A stretch of DNA of 64,000 nucleotides. Origin: Dyella japonica A8. GTDB taxonomy: Bacteria > Pseudomonadota > Gammaproteobacteria > Xanthomonadales > Rhodanobacteraceae. The notes beneath the pieces are model-generated. The model was not told the origin of the DNA. It worked only from the letters and a program-made list of their open reading frames with translations, and did no database searches. The stretch covers positions 186,001 through 250,000 of the forward strand of contig NZ_CP008884.1 of assembly GCF_000725385.1 (NCBI RefSeq), given 5' to 3'. Positions 50,978 to 59,531 of this stretch are shown here, piece by piece. Each line of letters starts with the position of its first letter. Position 1 is the stretch's first letter. The position numbers and the translations under genes are program-made.

Positions 50978-52297
50978 TCACGGCAACGTAATCACCGCCT
51001 GCAAGCCGCCACCCTCGCGGTTGGCCAGCTGCAGGTGGCCTCCGATGGAAGCGATAAGTTGCGCACCGATGGCGAGCCCAAGGCCCGCGCCACCGGTATC
51101 GCGGTTGCGCGAGGATTCCAGGCGATAGAACGGCTGCAGCACCTGTTCGAGTTCACCTTCGGGAATACCGGGGCCGCGGTCGGACACGGTGATCACCAGC
51201 GCGCCGCCGGTCCCACGCTGCAAGGCCAGTTCCGCCGCACCGCCGTACTTGATCGCGTTGTCGACCAGGTTCACCAGCACGCGCCGCAGCGCCTGCGGGC
51301 GAACGGTGGCGGTGGCATCGACGGTGGCGGTCATGCTGACGGGCTGGCCGACGTCCTGGTAGTCGAACACCAGGCTTTCCAGGAAGGCGCCCACGTCCAT
51401 CTTCACCGGCTTCTCCGCGTCGCCGTGCGCGCTGCGCGCGTAGGCGACGCCTTCCTTCACCAGATGCTGCAGTTCCTGCAGGTCGTCAAGGATGCGCTGC
51501 TGCTCGGGCGATTCGTCCAGCGCTTCGACACGCAGGCGCATGCGGGTAATGGGGGTCTGCAGGTCGTGGGAGATGGCGGCAAGAATATGCAGCCGCTCCT
51601 TGAGGTGCCTGGCGATGCGGTCCTGCATGGTGTTGAAGGCTTTCGCCGCGCGCGCGACTTCGGTGGGGCCGTCCTGCGCGACGCGTGGGCCGTTGGCGGT
51701 AGGCGTCATCGCGTCCGCCGCTTCCGCCAGGGTCGCCAGTGGCCGCGTCGCCAGCCTTACCGCCAGCCACGTGCACACCAGCAGCAGGATCACCTGCAGC
51801 GTGAAGACAAAGGGCAGCCACGTCGCCAGCGGTTTCATGTACGGCGTGATCTGCAAGGTCAGCGGCGAGCCGTCGCGCAGGGTGAAGTGAACCTGATACC
51901 GCTCCGGCGACAGGGAAAGGGTGTTGCCGTAGACACGGTAGTCCGGGCCAACCTCTTTCGCGATCAGGGCCAGCACGTCGCGCGAACGCTGCGTGGCGAG
52001 GCGGTCGCCCGGTTCGCCGTTGCCGAGAATGTAGAAATAGTTGTCGCGCGCCAACCGCGTAAGCCAGCGCGAACGTTCGGCCGCAGGCAGCCGGTCGATC
52101 ACCGCGACCGAGGTGCCCACGTCGTGCTCCAGCGTGTTGAACATCACCGCCGTCGCGGACTGCACGCGCTCCAGGTAGAGCAGCGCGAACGACAAGCCCT
52201 GCGCCAGCATCAGCCCCGCAAAGATGATCAGGTACAGCCGCGACGCCATGCTGCGCGGCAACCAGCGGCGTGCGATAGCCGGCGCGTCGGCGCTCAT
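50978..52297 (-). CDS. Sensor histidine kinase (EnvZ-like)
   Basis: 439 residues. Two membrane helices (LYLIIFAGLMLAQGLSFALLYL and WLPFVFTLQVILLLVCTWLAV) bracket a periplasmic domain; a HAMP domain follows. H-box AAISHDLQTPITRMRLR is the EnvZ-type sequence. N-box VLVNLVDNAIKYG, G1 DRGPGIPEGEL and G2 GGAGLGLAIGAQL are intact. Its start overlaps the regulator stop by 4 bp. Confidence 0.93.
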   Translation of the reverse strand: MSADAPAIARRWLPRSMASRLYLIIFAGLMLAQGLSFALLYLERVQSATAVMFNTLEHDVGTSVAVIDRLPAAERSRWLTRLARDNYFYILGNGEPGDRLATQRSRDVLALIAKEVGPDYRVYGNTLSLSPERYQVHFTLRDGSPLTLQITPYMKPLATWLPFVFTLQVILLLVCTWLAVRLATRPLATLAEAADAMTPTANGPRVAQDGPTEVARAAKAFNTMQDRIARHLKERLHILAAISHDLQTPITRMRLRVEALDESPEQQRILDDLQELQHLVKEGVAYARSAHGDAEKPVKMDVGAFLESLVFDYQDVGQPVSMTATVDATATVRPQALRRVLVNLVDNAIKYGGAAELALQRGTGGALVITVSDRGPGIPEGELEQVLQPFYRLESSRNRDTGGAGLGLAIGAQLIASIGGHLQLANREGGGLQAVITLP

Positions 52298-53034
52298 GGC
52301 TGCCCGCTGTTGAGGATCACCGGCATCGAGAACACGTAGCCCTCACTGCGCACGGTCTTGATGTAGGTCTGCTCGCGCGCGCCATCCTGCAGGCGTTGGC
52401 GCAGGCGGCTCACCAGCAGGTCGATGGAACGGTCGAACAGCTCCGCGTCACGCCCTTGCGTGAGGTTGAGCAGCTGGTCGCGCGACAGCACGCGCTGCGG
52501 GTGGTCAAGGAACACGCGCAGCAGCCGAAACTCCGCGCCGCTCAGCGAGACCACGGTGCCGTCCTCGTCCAGCAGGTGGCGTGCGGTGGTATCCAGCCGC
52601 CAGCGGCCGAAGGCGATGACGTCGCTGCTTTCGGTGACACGCAGGTTGGGCGGCAGCATGCGCGTGCGGCGGATCACCGCCTTGATGCGCGCCAGCAGTT
52701 CGCGCGGCGAGAAGGGTTTGGTGACGTAGTCGTCCGCGCCCATTTCCAGGCCGATGATGCGGTCGGTTTCGTCGTCGCGCGCGGTCAGCAGCACGACCGG
52801 CACGTGCTTGTGCTTGCCGGCGCGCAGCGTGCGGCACAGCACCAGTCCGTCGTCGCCCGGCATCATGATGTCGAGCACGACCAGGTCGAACGCCGAGGTA
52901 TCGAGCTGCGCGAACATCTCGCGGCCATCGGCGGCGCCGCTGGCGCGCAGGCCGTTCTTGCGCAGGTAGTCCACGATGCCCGTGCGGATGCCGTGATCGT
53001 CATCGACGACGAGGATATGGTCGACGTGTTCCAT
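52294..53034 (-). CDS. OmpR-family response regulator
   Basis: 246 residues. Receiver MEHVDHILVVDDDHGIRTGI with D55 (LVVLDIMMPGDDG) and Lys in DYVTKPFSP; winged helix VVSLSGAEFRLLRVFLDHPQRVLSRDQLLNLTQGRDAELFDRSIDLLVSRLRQRL is closest to OmpR itself. It is 30 bp downstream of the thioredoxin-like gene and coupled to the kinase. Direct repeats of OmpR-site spacing lie upstream of the operon (53707-53778). Confidence 0.93.
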   Translation of the reverse strand: MEHVDHILVVDDDHGIRTGIVDYLRKNGLRASGAADGREMFAQLDTSAFDLVVLDIMMPGDDGLVLCRTLRAGKHKHVPVVLLTARDDETDRIIGLEMGADDYVTKPFSPRELLARIKAVIRRTRMLPPNLRVTESSDVIAFGRWRLDTTARHLLDEDGTVVSLSGAEFRLLRVFLDHPQRVLSRDQLLNLTQGRDAELFDRSIDLLVSRLRQRLQDGAREQTYIKTVRSEGYVFSMPVILNSGQP

Positions 53035-53064
53035 GCTTTCTCCGGTGGGGTGCGAACCCGCGCG

Positions 53065-53607
53065 TCAGGCCTTGCCGAGCAGTTCGCGCACTTTCGCTTC
53101 GGTCTGATCGTAGTCTCCCTCGCCGACATGGCGATAGACCACATGGCCATCGCGGTCGATCAGGTAGATGGCCGGCCAGAAGCGGTTGCCGTAAGCGTTC
53201 CAGATGCGGTTGTCGTTATCCACCGCCACCGGGTAGCGGATGCCCAGCGTGCGGATGGCCTGGCGCAGGCTGAACACGTCGTGCTCTTCCTCGTACTCGG
53301 GCGTGTGCACGCCGACCACCACCAGTCCGTCACCGGCGTAACGGTCGTACAGCGCCTTGGTATGCGGCAGCACGTGCAGGCAGTTGATGCATTCGCGCGT
53401 CCAGAATTCGACCAGCACGACCTTGCCGTGCAGGTCCTGCGTGGTGAGCGGGGGCGAATTGAGCCATTGCGTGGCCCCGTCGAATCCCGGTGCCGGCGCG
53501 TCGACCCACGGGGTCTGGGCGTTGGCATCCAGCCAGGATCCGGGCCAGGCGGCGCAAAGGGCTGCACTGAAAGCCGCGGCAGCAACGACAAGATGCAGGA
53601 ATTTCAT
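53065..53607 (-). CDS. Exported thioredoxin-like (TlpA/DipZ C-terminal-like) protein
   Basis: 180 residues. Signal sequence MKFLHLVVAAAAFSAALCAA; thioredoxin fold with LHGKVVLVEFWTRECINCLHVLPHTKALYDRY, where the CxxC is Cys-Ile-Asn-Cys, then VVVGVHTPEYEEEHD and cis-Pro region NRFWPAIYLIDRDGHVVYRHVGEGDY. The CINC motif occurs in DipZ-type periplasmic thioredoxins. First gene of a predicted three-gene operon with the regulator and kinase; it may relay or respond to redox stress. Confidence 0.88.
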   Translation of the reverse strand: MKFLHLVVAAAAFSAALCAAWPGSWLDANAQTPWVDAPAPGFDGATQWLNSPPLTTQDLHGKVVLVEFWTRECINCLHVLPHTKALYDRYAGDGLVVVGVHTPEYEEEHDVFSLRQAIRTLGIRYPVAVDNDNRIWNAYGNRFWPAIYLIDRDGHVVYRHVGEGDYDQTEAKVRELLGKA

Positions 53608-53706
53608 CGAAGGAGTCTCCAGGACAGGGGCAGCGGCCTGAATGCCGCCGACGCAGGCATTGGAACAACCCCGTTTGTACCGCGCGTGTCCCCCGCCCAG
53701 GCTTTT

Positions 53707-53778
53707 TGTATCGCTTTGTATCCGTCGCCCGGAGTCATCCTGGGACTGGCGCAGCCCGGTGTGTAACGGAATGTATCG
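53707..53778. promoter_or_regulatory. Two pairs of 10-bp-phased TGTAxC direct repeats
   Basis: TGTATC at 53707 and 53717, then TGTAAC at 53763 and TGTATC at 53773. Each pair has exactly 10-bp phasing and the pairs are 56 bp apart. OmpR-family dimers bind such head-to-tail half-sites. They lie between the thioredoxin-regulator-kinase operon and ohr. Confidence 0.5.
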
Positions 53779-53902
53779 CCCTGACCGCGCGACACGTTTC
53801 CATGCCATCGGGCACCCCGCGGGACACATCGACGATACGCGCCCGGCGTCTCCTTGGCACACCGGCTGATCCACAGCCATGCCAACCCAGGAGATTCCAC
53901 CC

Positions 53903-54316
53903 ATGTCCGCTTCCAGCATCCTCTACACCGGCAAGACCACCACCACCGGCGGCCGCGAAGGCCGCTCCACCAGCGACGACGGCCAGCTCGACCTCAAGCT
54001 CTCCACGCCCGGCGCCAACCTGCCCGGCACGAATCCCGAGCAGTTGTTCGGCGCCGGCTGGTCCGCCTGCTTCACCGGCGCCATGCGCCACGCGGCCCGT
54101 GCCGGCAAGATCGACTTCCCGGCCGACACCACCGTGAGTGCGGAGATCGACCTGGGCCTTGGCGCCGACGGCTACTTCCTGCAGGCACGCCTGACGGTGT
54201 CGCTGCCGGGCCTGGACCGCGAAACCGCCCAGCAACTGATCGACGCCGCCCACCAGACCTGCCCGTACTCCAAGGCGACGCGCGGAAACATCGACGTTGC
54301 GATCACCCTCGCCTGA
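53903..54316 (+). CDS. ohr: Organic hydroperoxide resistance protein Ohr (OsmC family)
   Basis: A 137-residue thiol peroxidase. It has ILYTGKTTTTGGREGRSTSDDGQLDLKLSTPG (the Ohr N-terminus with conserved Arg), the peroxidatic Cys in GWSACFTGAM and the resolving Cys in HQTCPYSKATRGN. The start at 53903 follows AGGAGA. It reduces organic hydroperoxides using lipoyl thiols. No ohrR-like gene is adjacent; the divergent redox/two-component operon shares its upstream region. Confidence 0.93.
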   Translation: MSASSILYTGKTTTTGGREGRSTSDDGQLDLKLSTPGANLPGTNPEQLFGAGWSACFTGAMRHAARAGKIDFPADTTVSAEIDLGLGADGYFLQARLTVSLPGLDRETAQQLIDAAHQTCPYSKATRGNIDVAITLA

Positions 54317-54350
54317 TCCGCCTGCCCGACATCCTCTTTGGAAATCCACC

Positions 54351-54641
54351 ATGGCACTCATACGCACCACACTCGGCGCCGCGCTGGTCTTCGGCCTTGC
54401 CGTCTTTACTGCCCAGGGGCATGACATGGGAGCAAAGCCGCGCACGTTGGCAGCTCCCTCCGCGATACCGGCGGTGGATGCACCAGCATCCGCCTCGGCC
54501 ACGCCGTCGACGGATGGCGTGTCGTATCCGGCATCGTCCTCGCATGGCGAGGCGCACGTTGAAGGCGACAGCCGGGTCAATGGTCGTTCTGACTGGGATG
54601 TCGACTACCCGTCGCAGCTGGCGCCGCAGGCCTTGCACTGA
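54351..54641 (+). CDS. Small exported hypothetical protein
   Basis: 96 residues. Signal peptide MALIRTTLGAALVFGLAVFTAQG, then a low-complexity Ala/Ser/Pro-rich chain (PRTLAAPSAIPAVDAPASASATPSTDG) ending SDWDVDYPSQLAPQALH. No domain is recognised. It lies 34 bp after ohr, possibly in the same transcript; convergent with the DUF2182 gene. Confidence 0.6.
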   Translation: MALIRTTLGAALVFGLAVFTAQGHDMGAKPRTLAAPSAIPAVDAPASASATPSTDGVSYPASSSHGEAHVEGDSRVNGRSDWDVDYPSQLAPQALH

Positions 54642-54685
54642 GCCTACGCACGCGTCGCAGGACGCCTGACGTCGCCCCGGCGGCG

Positions 54686-55492
54686 TCAGGCGGCACCGAG
54701 GGCGCGCAGAACCAGCAGCAGGCCGGCCATCACCGCGGTGGCACCGATGGTCCTCACCATCGGCGTGGCCGCGGACACCAGCCGTTCGGCAGTGATGGCC
54801 AGGGTGACGAGCATCATGGCGCGCAGGTTCATGACACCCCATGCAAGCAGGATCGAGGTAAGGCCGGCACAGCAATACACGCAATGCAGGCCGTGGCGAA
54901 GACCATGTCGCCATGCCGCACCGGCATTCGCCGGTACGCGCTCCGGCTCACGGCGGCAACATGCGAGGCTGTGGCTCTTCCATCGGGTGAACTGCAGCGC
55001 ACCGGCGAGCAACACGACCACGCCCACTCCCAATGGCACCTCACGCGCCAGGGCCGGCATCGCCATCTCGAACGATGCCAGTGCGGCACCCACTGAAAAC
55101 ACCAACGCGCCAAGCGCCGCCCAGACAACGAAGTACCCCACGCCCACGATCATCGCGAGCCAGGCCGGACTCGCCGCACCATGGCCGCTGACGCCCTGGT
55201 GGCAACGCCACAGCACGGGTGCCAGCGACGGCAGCATCATCGCGATCATCATCACCGTCCACATGCCGAGGAAGGACAGCGCGGCGCCCCACCACGACGG
55301 CTCCCCCATTGGCATCCACATCATCGACAGGGTCCAGCCGCCGGGCATCGGCATGTCATCCATCGACGGCATCGAGGTGCACCACGCCACAGTCATCGCC
55401 GTGCTGGCGGCAAAGAGCAGCGTCAGCACAGTAAGGAAGGCCCTGGGGAGGCTTCGGCCAACGGTCGTGTCCTGGGATGTCTGCGCATGCAT
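54686..55492 (-). CDS. DUF2182 family integral membrane protein
   Basis: 268 residues with about seven helices. Family features: a Met-rich loop (CTSMPSMDDMPMPGGWTLSMMWMPMGEPSW), the helix WTVMMIAMMLPSLAPVLW, then LQFTRWKSHSLACCRR and HGLHCVYCCAGLTSILLAWGVMNLRAM. Met, His and Cys pairs suggest metal binding, but no activity is established. It lies 42 bp downstream of the DUF899 gene on the same strand, so a common transcript is likely. Confidence 0.85.
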   Translation of the reverse strand: MHAQTSQDTTVGRSLPRAFLTVLTLLFAASTAMTVAWCTSMPSMDDMPMPGGWTLSMMWMPMGEPSWWGAALSFLGMWTVMMIAMMLPSLAPVLWRCHQGVSGHGAASPAWLAMIVGVGYFVVWAALGALVFSVGAALASFEMAMPALAREVPLGVGVVVLLAGALQFTRWKSHSLACCRREPERVPANAGAAWRHGLRHGLHCVYCCAGLTSILLAWGVMNLRAMMLVTLAITAERLVSAATPMVRTIGATAVMAGLLLVLRALGAA

Positions 55493-55534
55493 GGCGGCGC
55501 GCCTCGCTGTCGGTCCAACGCAACGGTGTGTCGA

Positions 55535-56299
55535 TCAAATCCGGTCGTACTCGTCGTGGCGGCGCCACCAGATACCCGACTCGTTGCGCCCCAGCGGCGC
55601 CCGGTCCAGCCACTGGTACATGCCCCACACGCCATCCACGCCACGCGCATAGGAGGAGTACGTGTGATAGACCACGCCGTCGTTGAGCACGAAGGCGCTC
55701 AGTCCCGGGCGATCGCGTGAGTAGGTCGGCGCATCGGTGCCGCAAGAGGCCGCAAAGTACGCGACGGGCTCCGGCGTGGGAGTGGCGTCCATCGCATGTC
55801 CGCCGCGCTCGAAGTTGTATTCGATGTCGCCCTTGCGCTGCTGTTCTTCGGTAAAGGACACGTTGAAGTCGAAGTTGAACTCGCCCTCGACCGACGACGC
55901 CCACGGAAAGCTCCATCCCATCCGCCGTCGGTAAGCCTGCAACTTCGGCAGCGGCGCGCGCGACACCGCCCAGAACGCGACATCGTGATGTTCCAGATGT
56001 GCGACGTTGCCGTTGAAGCCATCGGCCACCGCCGAACAGGACGGGCAACCTGCCTTGTAATCGGGCCCGAACATGAAGTGATAGACCAGCAATTGCGAGC
56101 GGCCGCGGAAAAGATCCTCCAGCGTGGCCGGGCCCTGGTCGGTGTCGAAGCGATACGTCTTGTCGACGCGCACCCAGGGCAAGGCCTGGCGCTGACGGGC
56201 CAGCTCGTCGCCGCGCCGCGTGTGTTCCTTCTCCGCCTTCAGCAGCGCCATGCGCGCTTTCAGCCATTCCTCGCGGGTACCCGTGGTATGTGCATTCAT
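55535..56299 (-). CDS. DUF899 family thioredoxin-like protein
   Basis: 254 residues. The family core is visible: LLKAEKEHTRRGDELARQRQALPWVRVDKTYRFDTDQGPATLEDLFRGRSQLLVYHFMFGPDYKAGCPSCSAVADGFNGNVAHLEHHDVAFWAVSRAPL, with a CPSC pair at the thioredoxin active-site position. Then it has RRMGWSFPWASSVEGEFNFDFNVSF and GVWGMYQWLDRAPLGR. No function is known. The start at 56299 is chosen; the frame runs further antisense to the neighbouring gene. Divergent from the HTH gene at 56424. Confidence 0.88.
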   Translation of the reverse strand: MNAHTTGTREEWLKARMALLKAEKEHTRRGDELARQRQALPWVRVDKTYRFDTDQGPATLEDLFRGRSQLLVYHFMFGPDYKAGCPSCSAVADGFNGNVAHLEHHDVAFWAVSRAPLPKLQAYRRRMGWSFPWASSVEGEFNFDFNVSFTEEQQRKGDIEYNFERGGHAMDATPTPEPVAYFAASCGTDAPTYSRDRPGLSAFVLNDGVVYHTYSSYARGVDGVWGMYQWLDRAPLGRNESGIWWRRHDEYDRI

Positions 56300-56423
56300 G
56301 GTCGGTCTCCTTCGGTCAGGTGTGGTGTGCGCCGGTGTTGCTGTGACGCACCCGTGATGGGGCGTGGGATAGACTGCCGCCGTCCGACCGGACGCAGGGA
56401 GTGACAAGTGTGTCGGGATTCCG

Positions 56424-57644
56424 ATGGACTCGCTGATTACCGCCGCCGCCCGCGCGCTTGCCGCCGGTGATCCGCTGGGAGCGCTGAACCGGGTCGCGCT
56501 GCGTGACGATCCGCAGGCACTCGCGCTCCGTGGCATCGCCATGGCGCAGCTGGGCGATTTCGAGCGCGCCAGGCCGCTGCTGCGCCGGGCAGCGCGTTCG
56601 TTCGGCCCAAGGGAGCCGGTGGCGCGTGCGCGATGCGTGGTGGCCGAGGCCGAGATCGCACTCGTTTCGCGCGACCTGCGCTGGCCGACCAAGGCGCTCG
56701 AACTGGCGCAGGCCACGCTGCAGGCGCACGGTGATCGCATCAATGCCGCGCACGCGCGTTATCTCTCCCTGCGGCGCCTGCTGCTGATCGGGCGTCTGGA
56801 CGAAGCCGAGCGCGCGCTTGCCTCCTCCGATGCCTCGTCGCTTCCCGCCGCGTTGCGGACCATCCACTGGCTGGCCATCGCAGGCATCGCCATGCGTCGC
56901 CTGCGCGCCACCCACGCGCGTCATGCGCTTGCGCAGGCCACGCACGATGCACGCCAGGCCGGCATACCGGCTTTGATCGCCGAAGTGGAGCATGCGTCCC
57001 GCGCATTGGCGGTGCCTGCGGCGCGCCTGTTGTCGGGCGGCATGCAGCAGCCCCTCCTGCTCGAGGAGGTCGAGGCCCTGAGCACGTCGGGACGACTCAT
57101 CGTCGATGCATGCCGCCATGCGGTGTACGCGACATCCGCGCTGGTGTCGCTGGGCAGGCGCCCGGTGCTGTTCGCGCTGGCCCATGCACTGGCCGAGGCG
57201 TGGCCGGGCGACGTGTCGCGCCATGAACTTGCCGTCCGCGCGTTTCGCGCCAGGCAAGTCGACGACTCGCATCGTGCCCGCCTGCGCGTGGAGATCGGCC
57301 GGCTGCGCACGGAGCTCAGGGCACTGGCCGACGTGCGCGCCACCGAACGGGGTTTTGTGCTGAAGCCCCTGCATGCGCCCGGCGTGGCGGTGCTGGCGCA
57401 GCCCGTTGACGAGAAGCACGCCGCGCTGCTCGCCCTGCTCGCCGATGGCGAATCGTGGTCGAGTTCCGGCCTGGCGCTCGCGCTGGGCAGCAGCCAGCGC
57501 ACCGTGCAGCGCGCGCTGGATGCCCTGGCGGACGCAGGCAAGGTGCAGGCCTTGGGGCGTGGCCGTTCCCGCCGCTGGATCACGCCACCCGTTCCGGGAT
57601 TCACGACGACTTTGTTACTCCCAGCCCCGCTGCCCGGCGACTAG
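56424..57644 (+). CDS. Putative HTH transcriptional regulator with TPR-like N-terminal region
   Basis: 406 residues. An Ala/Leu/Arg-rich helical N-terminal two thirds resembles TPR repeats (GIAMAQLGDFERARPLLRRAARSFG, then YLSLRRLLLIGRLDEAERALASSD). A helical segment around 270-300 (DVSRHELAVRAFRARQVDDSHRARLRVEIGRLRTEL) resembles an OmpR-type winged helix. The C-terminal domain GLALALGSSQRTVQRALDALADAGKVQALGRGRSRRW is a clear HTH with wing. It is divergent from the DUF899 gene (124 bp) and 9 bp ahead of the propeller gene, so it probably regulates both. Confidence 0.75.
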   Translation: MDSLITAAARALAAGDPLGALNRVALRDDPQALALRGIAMAQLGDFERARPLLRRAARSFGPREPVARARCVVAEAEIALVSRDLRWPTKALELAQATLQAHGDRINAAHARYLSLRRLLLIGRLDEAERALASSDASSLPAALRTIHWLAIAGIAMRRLRATHARHALAQATHDARQAGIPALIAEVEHASRALAVPAARLLSGGMQQPLLLEEVEALSTSGRLIVDACRHAVYATSALVSLGRRPVLFALAHALAEAWPGDVSRHELAVRAFRARQVDDSHRARLRVEIGRLRTELRALADVRATERGFVLKPLHAPGVAVLAQPVDEKHAALLALLADGESWSSSGLALALGSSQRTVQRALDALADAGKVQALGRGRSRRWITPPVPGFTTTLLLPAPLPGD

Positions 57645-57653
57645 GATGGACAC

Positions 57654-58286
57654 ATGAAACGATCAGCCGCCCATATCGTCCGCGAGTACGGCCCTTTCAC
57701 CGGCGTCGACCAGGTGCACGGCGTCACCTATGACGGCGAGCGCGTGTGGTTCGCCAGCGGCGACAAGCTGGTCGCACTCGATCCAGACAGCGGCATCACG
57801 CAAGGCGCGATGGACGTCGCCGCGCATGCAGGCACGGCGTTCGATGGCCGGTACCTGTTCCAGATCGCCGAGCGCCGCATCCAGAAAATCGATCCTGGCA
57901 CCGGCCGCGTCCTTGCGAGCATCCCCGCACCCGGCAACGGTGGCGACTCCGGCCTCGCCTGGGCCGAAGGCACGCTGTGGGTGGGCGAATACCGCGAGCG
58001 CAAAATCCACCAGGTCGATCCCGACACGGGCGCCATCCTGCGCACTATCGAATCCAATCGCTTCGTCACGGGCGTCACCTGGGTCGACGGTGAGCTGTGG
58101 CACGCCACCTGGGAAGGCAACGAAAGCGAGCTGAGGCACATCGATGCCCGCACGGGCGAAGTGCTGGAAAAACTCGAGATGCCTGCAGGCACCGTGGTAT
58201 CGGGGCTCGAATCCGACGGGCACAACACGTTTTTCTGCGGCGGCGGACAAAGCGGCAAGCTGCGCGCCGTGCGGCGCCCCCGATAG
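57654..58286 (+). CDS. Beta-propeller (Vgb/NHL-like) protein
   Basis: 210 residues, no signal peptide. Repeating propeller blades: DQVHGVTYDGERVWFASGDKLVALDPDSG, GTAFDGRYLFQIAERRIQKIDPGTGRVLASIPAPG, GLAWAEGTLWVGEYRERKIHQVDPDTGAIL and GVTWVDGELWHATWEGNESELRHIDARTGEVL. Similar proteins are annotated as virginiamycin B lyase-like or glutamine cyclotransferase-like without proof of activity. AGGATGGA precedes the start. Placed directly after the HTH gene. Confidence 0.8.
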   Translation: MKRSAAHIVREYGPFTGVDQVHGVTYDGERVWFASGDKLVALDPDSGITQGAMDVAAHAGTAFDGRYLFQIAERRIQKIDPGTGRVLASIPAPGNGGDSGLAWAEGTLWVGEYRERKIHQVDPDTGAILRTIESNRFVTGVTWVDGELWHATWEGNESELRHIDARTGEVLEKLEMPAGTVVSGLESDGHNTFFCGGGQSGKLRAVRRPR

Positions 58287-58409
58287 AACACGGCGCGATG
58301 CGCCAGCCGCTCCCGCCGTAACCCGCGCGACGTCGCCAGGCCCGTCCACACCCGCGCGCTCATCCTCCAGCCCTTCCACCGTCCGTTCCGGCCCATGGTG
58401 CGCCACGGC

Positions 58410-58425
58410 TTGACACCGGTGTCAA
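58410..58425 (+). promoter_or_regulatory. LacI-type operator palindrome upstream of the kinase-hexosaminidase operon
   Basis: TTGACACCGGTGTCAA is a perfect 16-bp palindrome with central CG, the usual form of LacI-family operators. It lies about 55 bp ahead of the preferred kinase start. No LacI gene is in the window; an amino-sugar-responsive member elsewhere is inferred from the neighbouring genes. Confidence 0.7.
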
Positions 58426-58478
58426 TGTCGTTCCACGCTGATGACAGTTCCATGCGGGGGAGCGCGTTGGACGTGGCA

Positions 58479-59531
58479 ATGGACCTTTCGGATCGACTGA
58501 CGGGGATACCGGCGGCGCCGTTTCTGGCAGCCGACATCGGCGGCACGCATGCGCGCGTCGCGCTGATGCGCGCATCGCCTGACCGTGCCCGTGGCGTCGA
58601 GATGCTCGCCTGGCGCGTGTTCACCTGCGCCGGGTTCGCGGGGCTGCCCGAGCTGTTGACCGCCTTTGTCGACGCCGAAGTGCGGGCGCCGGTGAAGCAC
58701 TGCGTGCTCGCCTGCGCCGGGCAGATCATGGGCAGCGAGGTGGTCAACGACAACCTGGCATGGCCCATCGACCTGAGCCGGCTGCGCCATGCGCTGGGCC
58801 TGGACGAGGTGGCCGTGCTCAACGATTTCGAGGCGCTGGCCTATGCGCTGGAAGGCCCTCTCGCCGGCAGCGGTCACCACCTGTGCGGACCCGACACGCT
58901 GTCCACCGGCCCCACCCTGGTGATCGGACCGGGCACGGGCCTTGGCGCGGCAGTGCACGTGCCCGGCCCGGGCGGCGGCCTCGTGCTGCCGACCGAAGCG
59001 GGCCAGATGGACTACGCACCGAATTCGGTGCGCGAGCGCGAGGTGCTCGCGCACCTGGCACCGCAGGGCGGCTACGTGGCGTTCGAGCACATCGTGTCTG
59101 GCCCCGGCCTGCTCACTCTCTACGCCACGCTGTGCACGCTGGATGGAGAAACGCCGACGCTGGCGACGCCCGAGGCGGTCACCCGGGCGGCGCTGGCGCG
59201 CGGCGATGCGTTGGCCGTGGAAGCCGTAAACCTGTTCTGCGCCTCGTTGGGAAGCTTCACCGGCAATCTTGCGATGGCCTTCATGGCGACGGGCGGCGTC
59301 TATCTGGCCGGCGGCTTTCTGTCCTCCATCTTCGAACTACTCAAGCGCAGCGCCTTCGAAGAGCGGTTCCTGCACGGCCGCAGCGCACGTGCCTTGCTCT
59401 CGCAGGTTCCGGTATGGGTGACGGAGCACGGTCTTCACGGCGTGCAGGGTGCGGCCCGGTGGTACCTCAGGCGCGGTGTGCCGGGAACGGTCGCACCGCC
59501 CCATGCCATGGCTGGCGAGGTCGGCGCATGA
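58479..59531 (+). CDS. ROK-unrelated glucokinase family (Glk-type) sugar kinase
   Basis: 350 residues. Phosphate-1 motif FLAADIGGTHARVALM; adenosine and sugar motifs LACAGQIMGSEVVNDNLAWPIDL, VAVLNDFEALAYAL (catalytic Asp), VIGPGTGLGAAVHV, ATGGVYLAGGFLS. This is the bacterial Glk family, whose Xanthomonadales members include N-acetylglucosamine kinases. Coupling by a 4-bp overlap to a hexosaminidase favours GlcNAc or glucose released from chitooligosaccharides. The start is uncertain: 58395, 58425 and 58452 are in frame, but 58425 abuts the operator. Confidence 0.85.
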   Translation: MDLSDRLTGIPAAPFLAADIGGTHARVALMRASPDRARGVEMLAWRVFTCAGFAGLPELLTAFVDAEVRAPVKHCVLACAGQIMGSEVVNDNLAWPIDLSRLRHALGLDEVAVLNDFEALAYALEGPLAGSGHHLCGPDTLSTGPTLVIGPGTGLGAAVHVPGPGGGLVLPTEAGQMDYAPNSVREREVLAHLAPQGGYVAFEHIVSGPGLLTLYATLCTLDGETPTLATPEAVTRAALARGDALAVEAVNLFCASLGSFTGNLAMAFMATGGVYLAGGFLSSIFELLKRSAFEERFLHGRSARALLSQVPVWVTEHGLHGVQGAARWYLRRGVPGTVAPPHAMAGEVGA

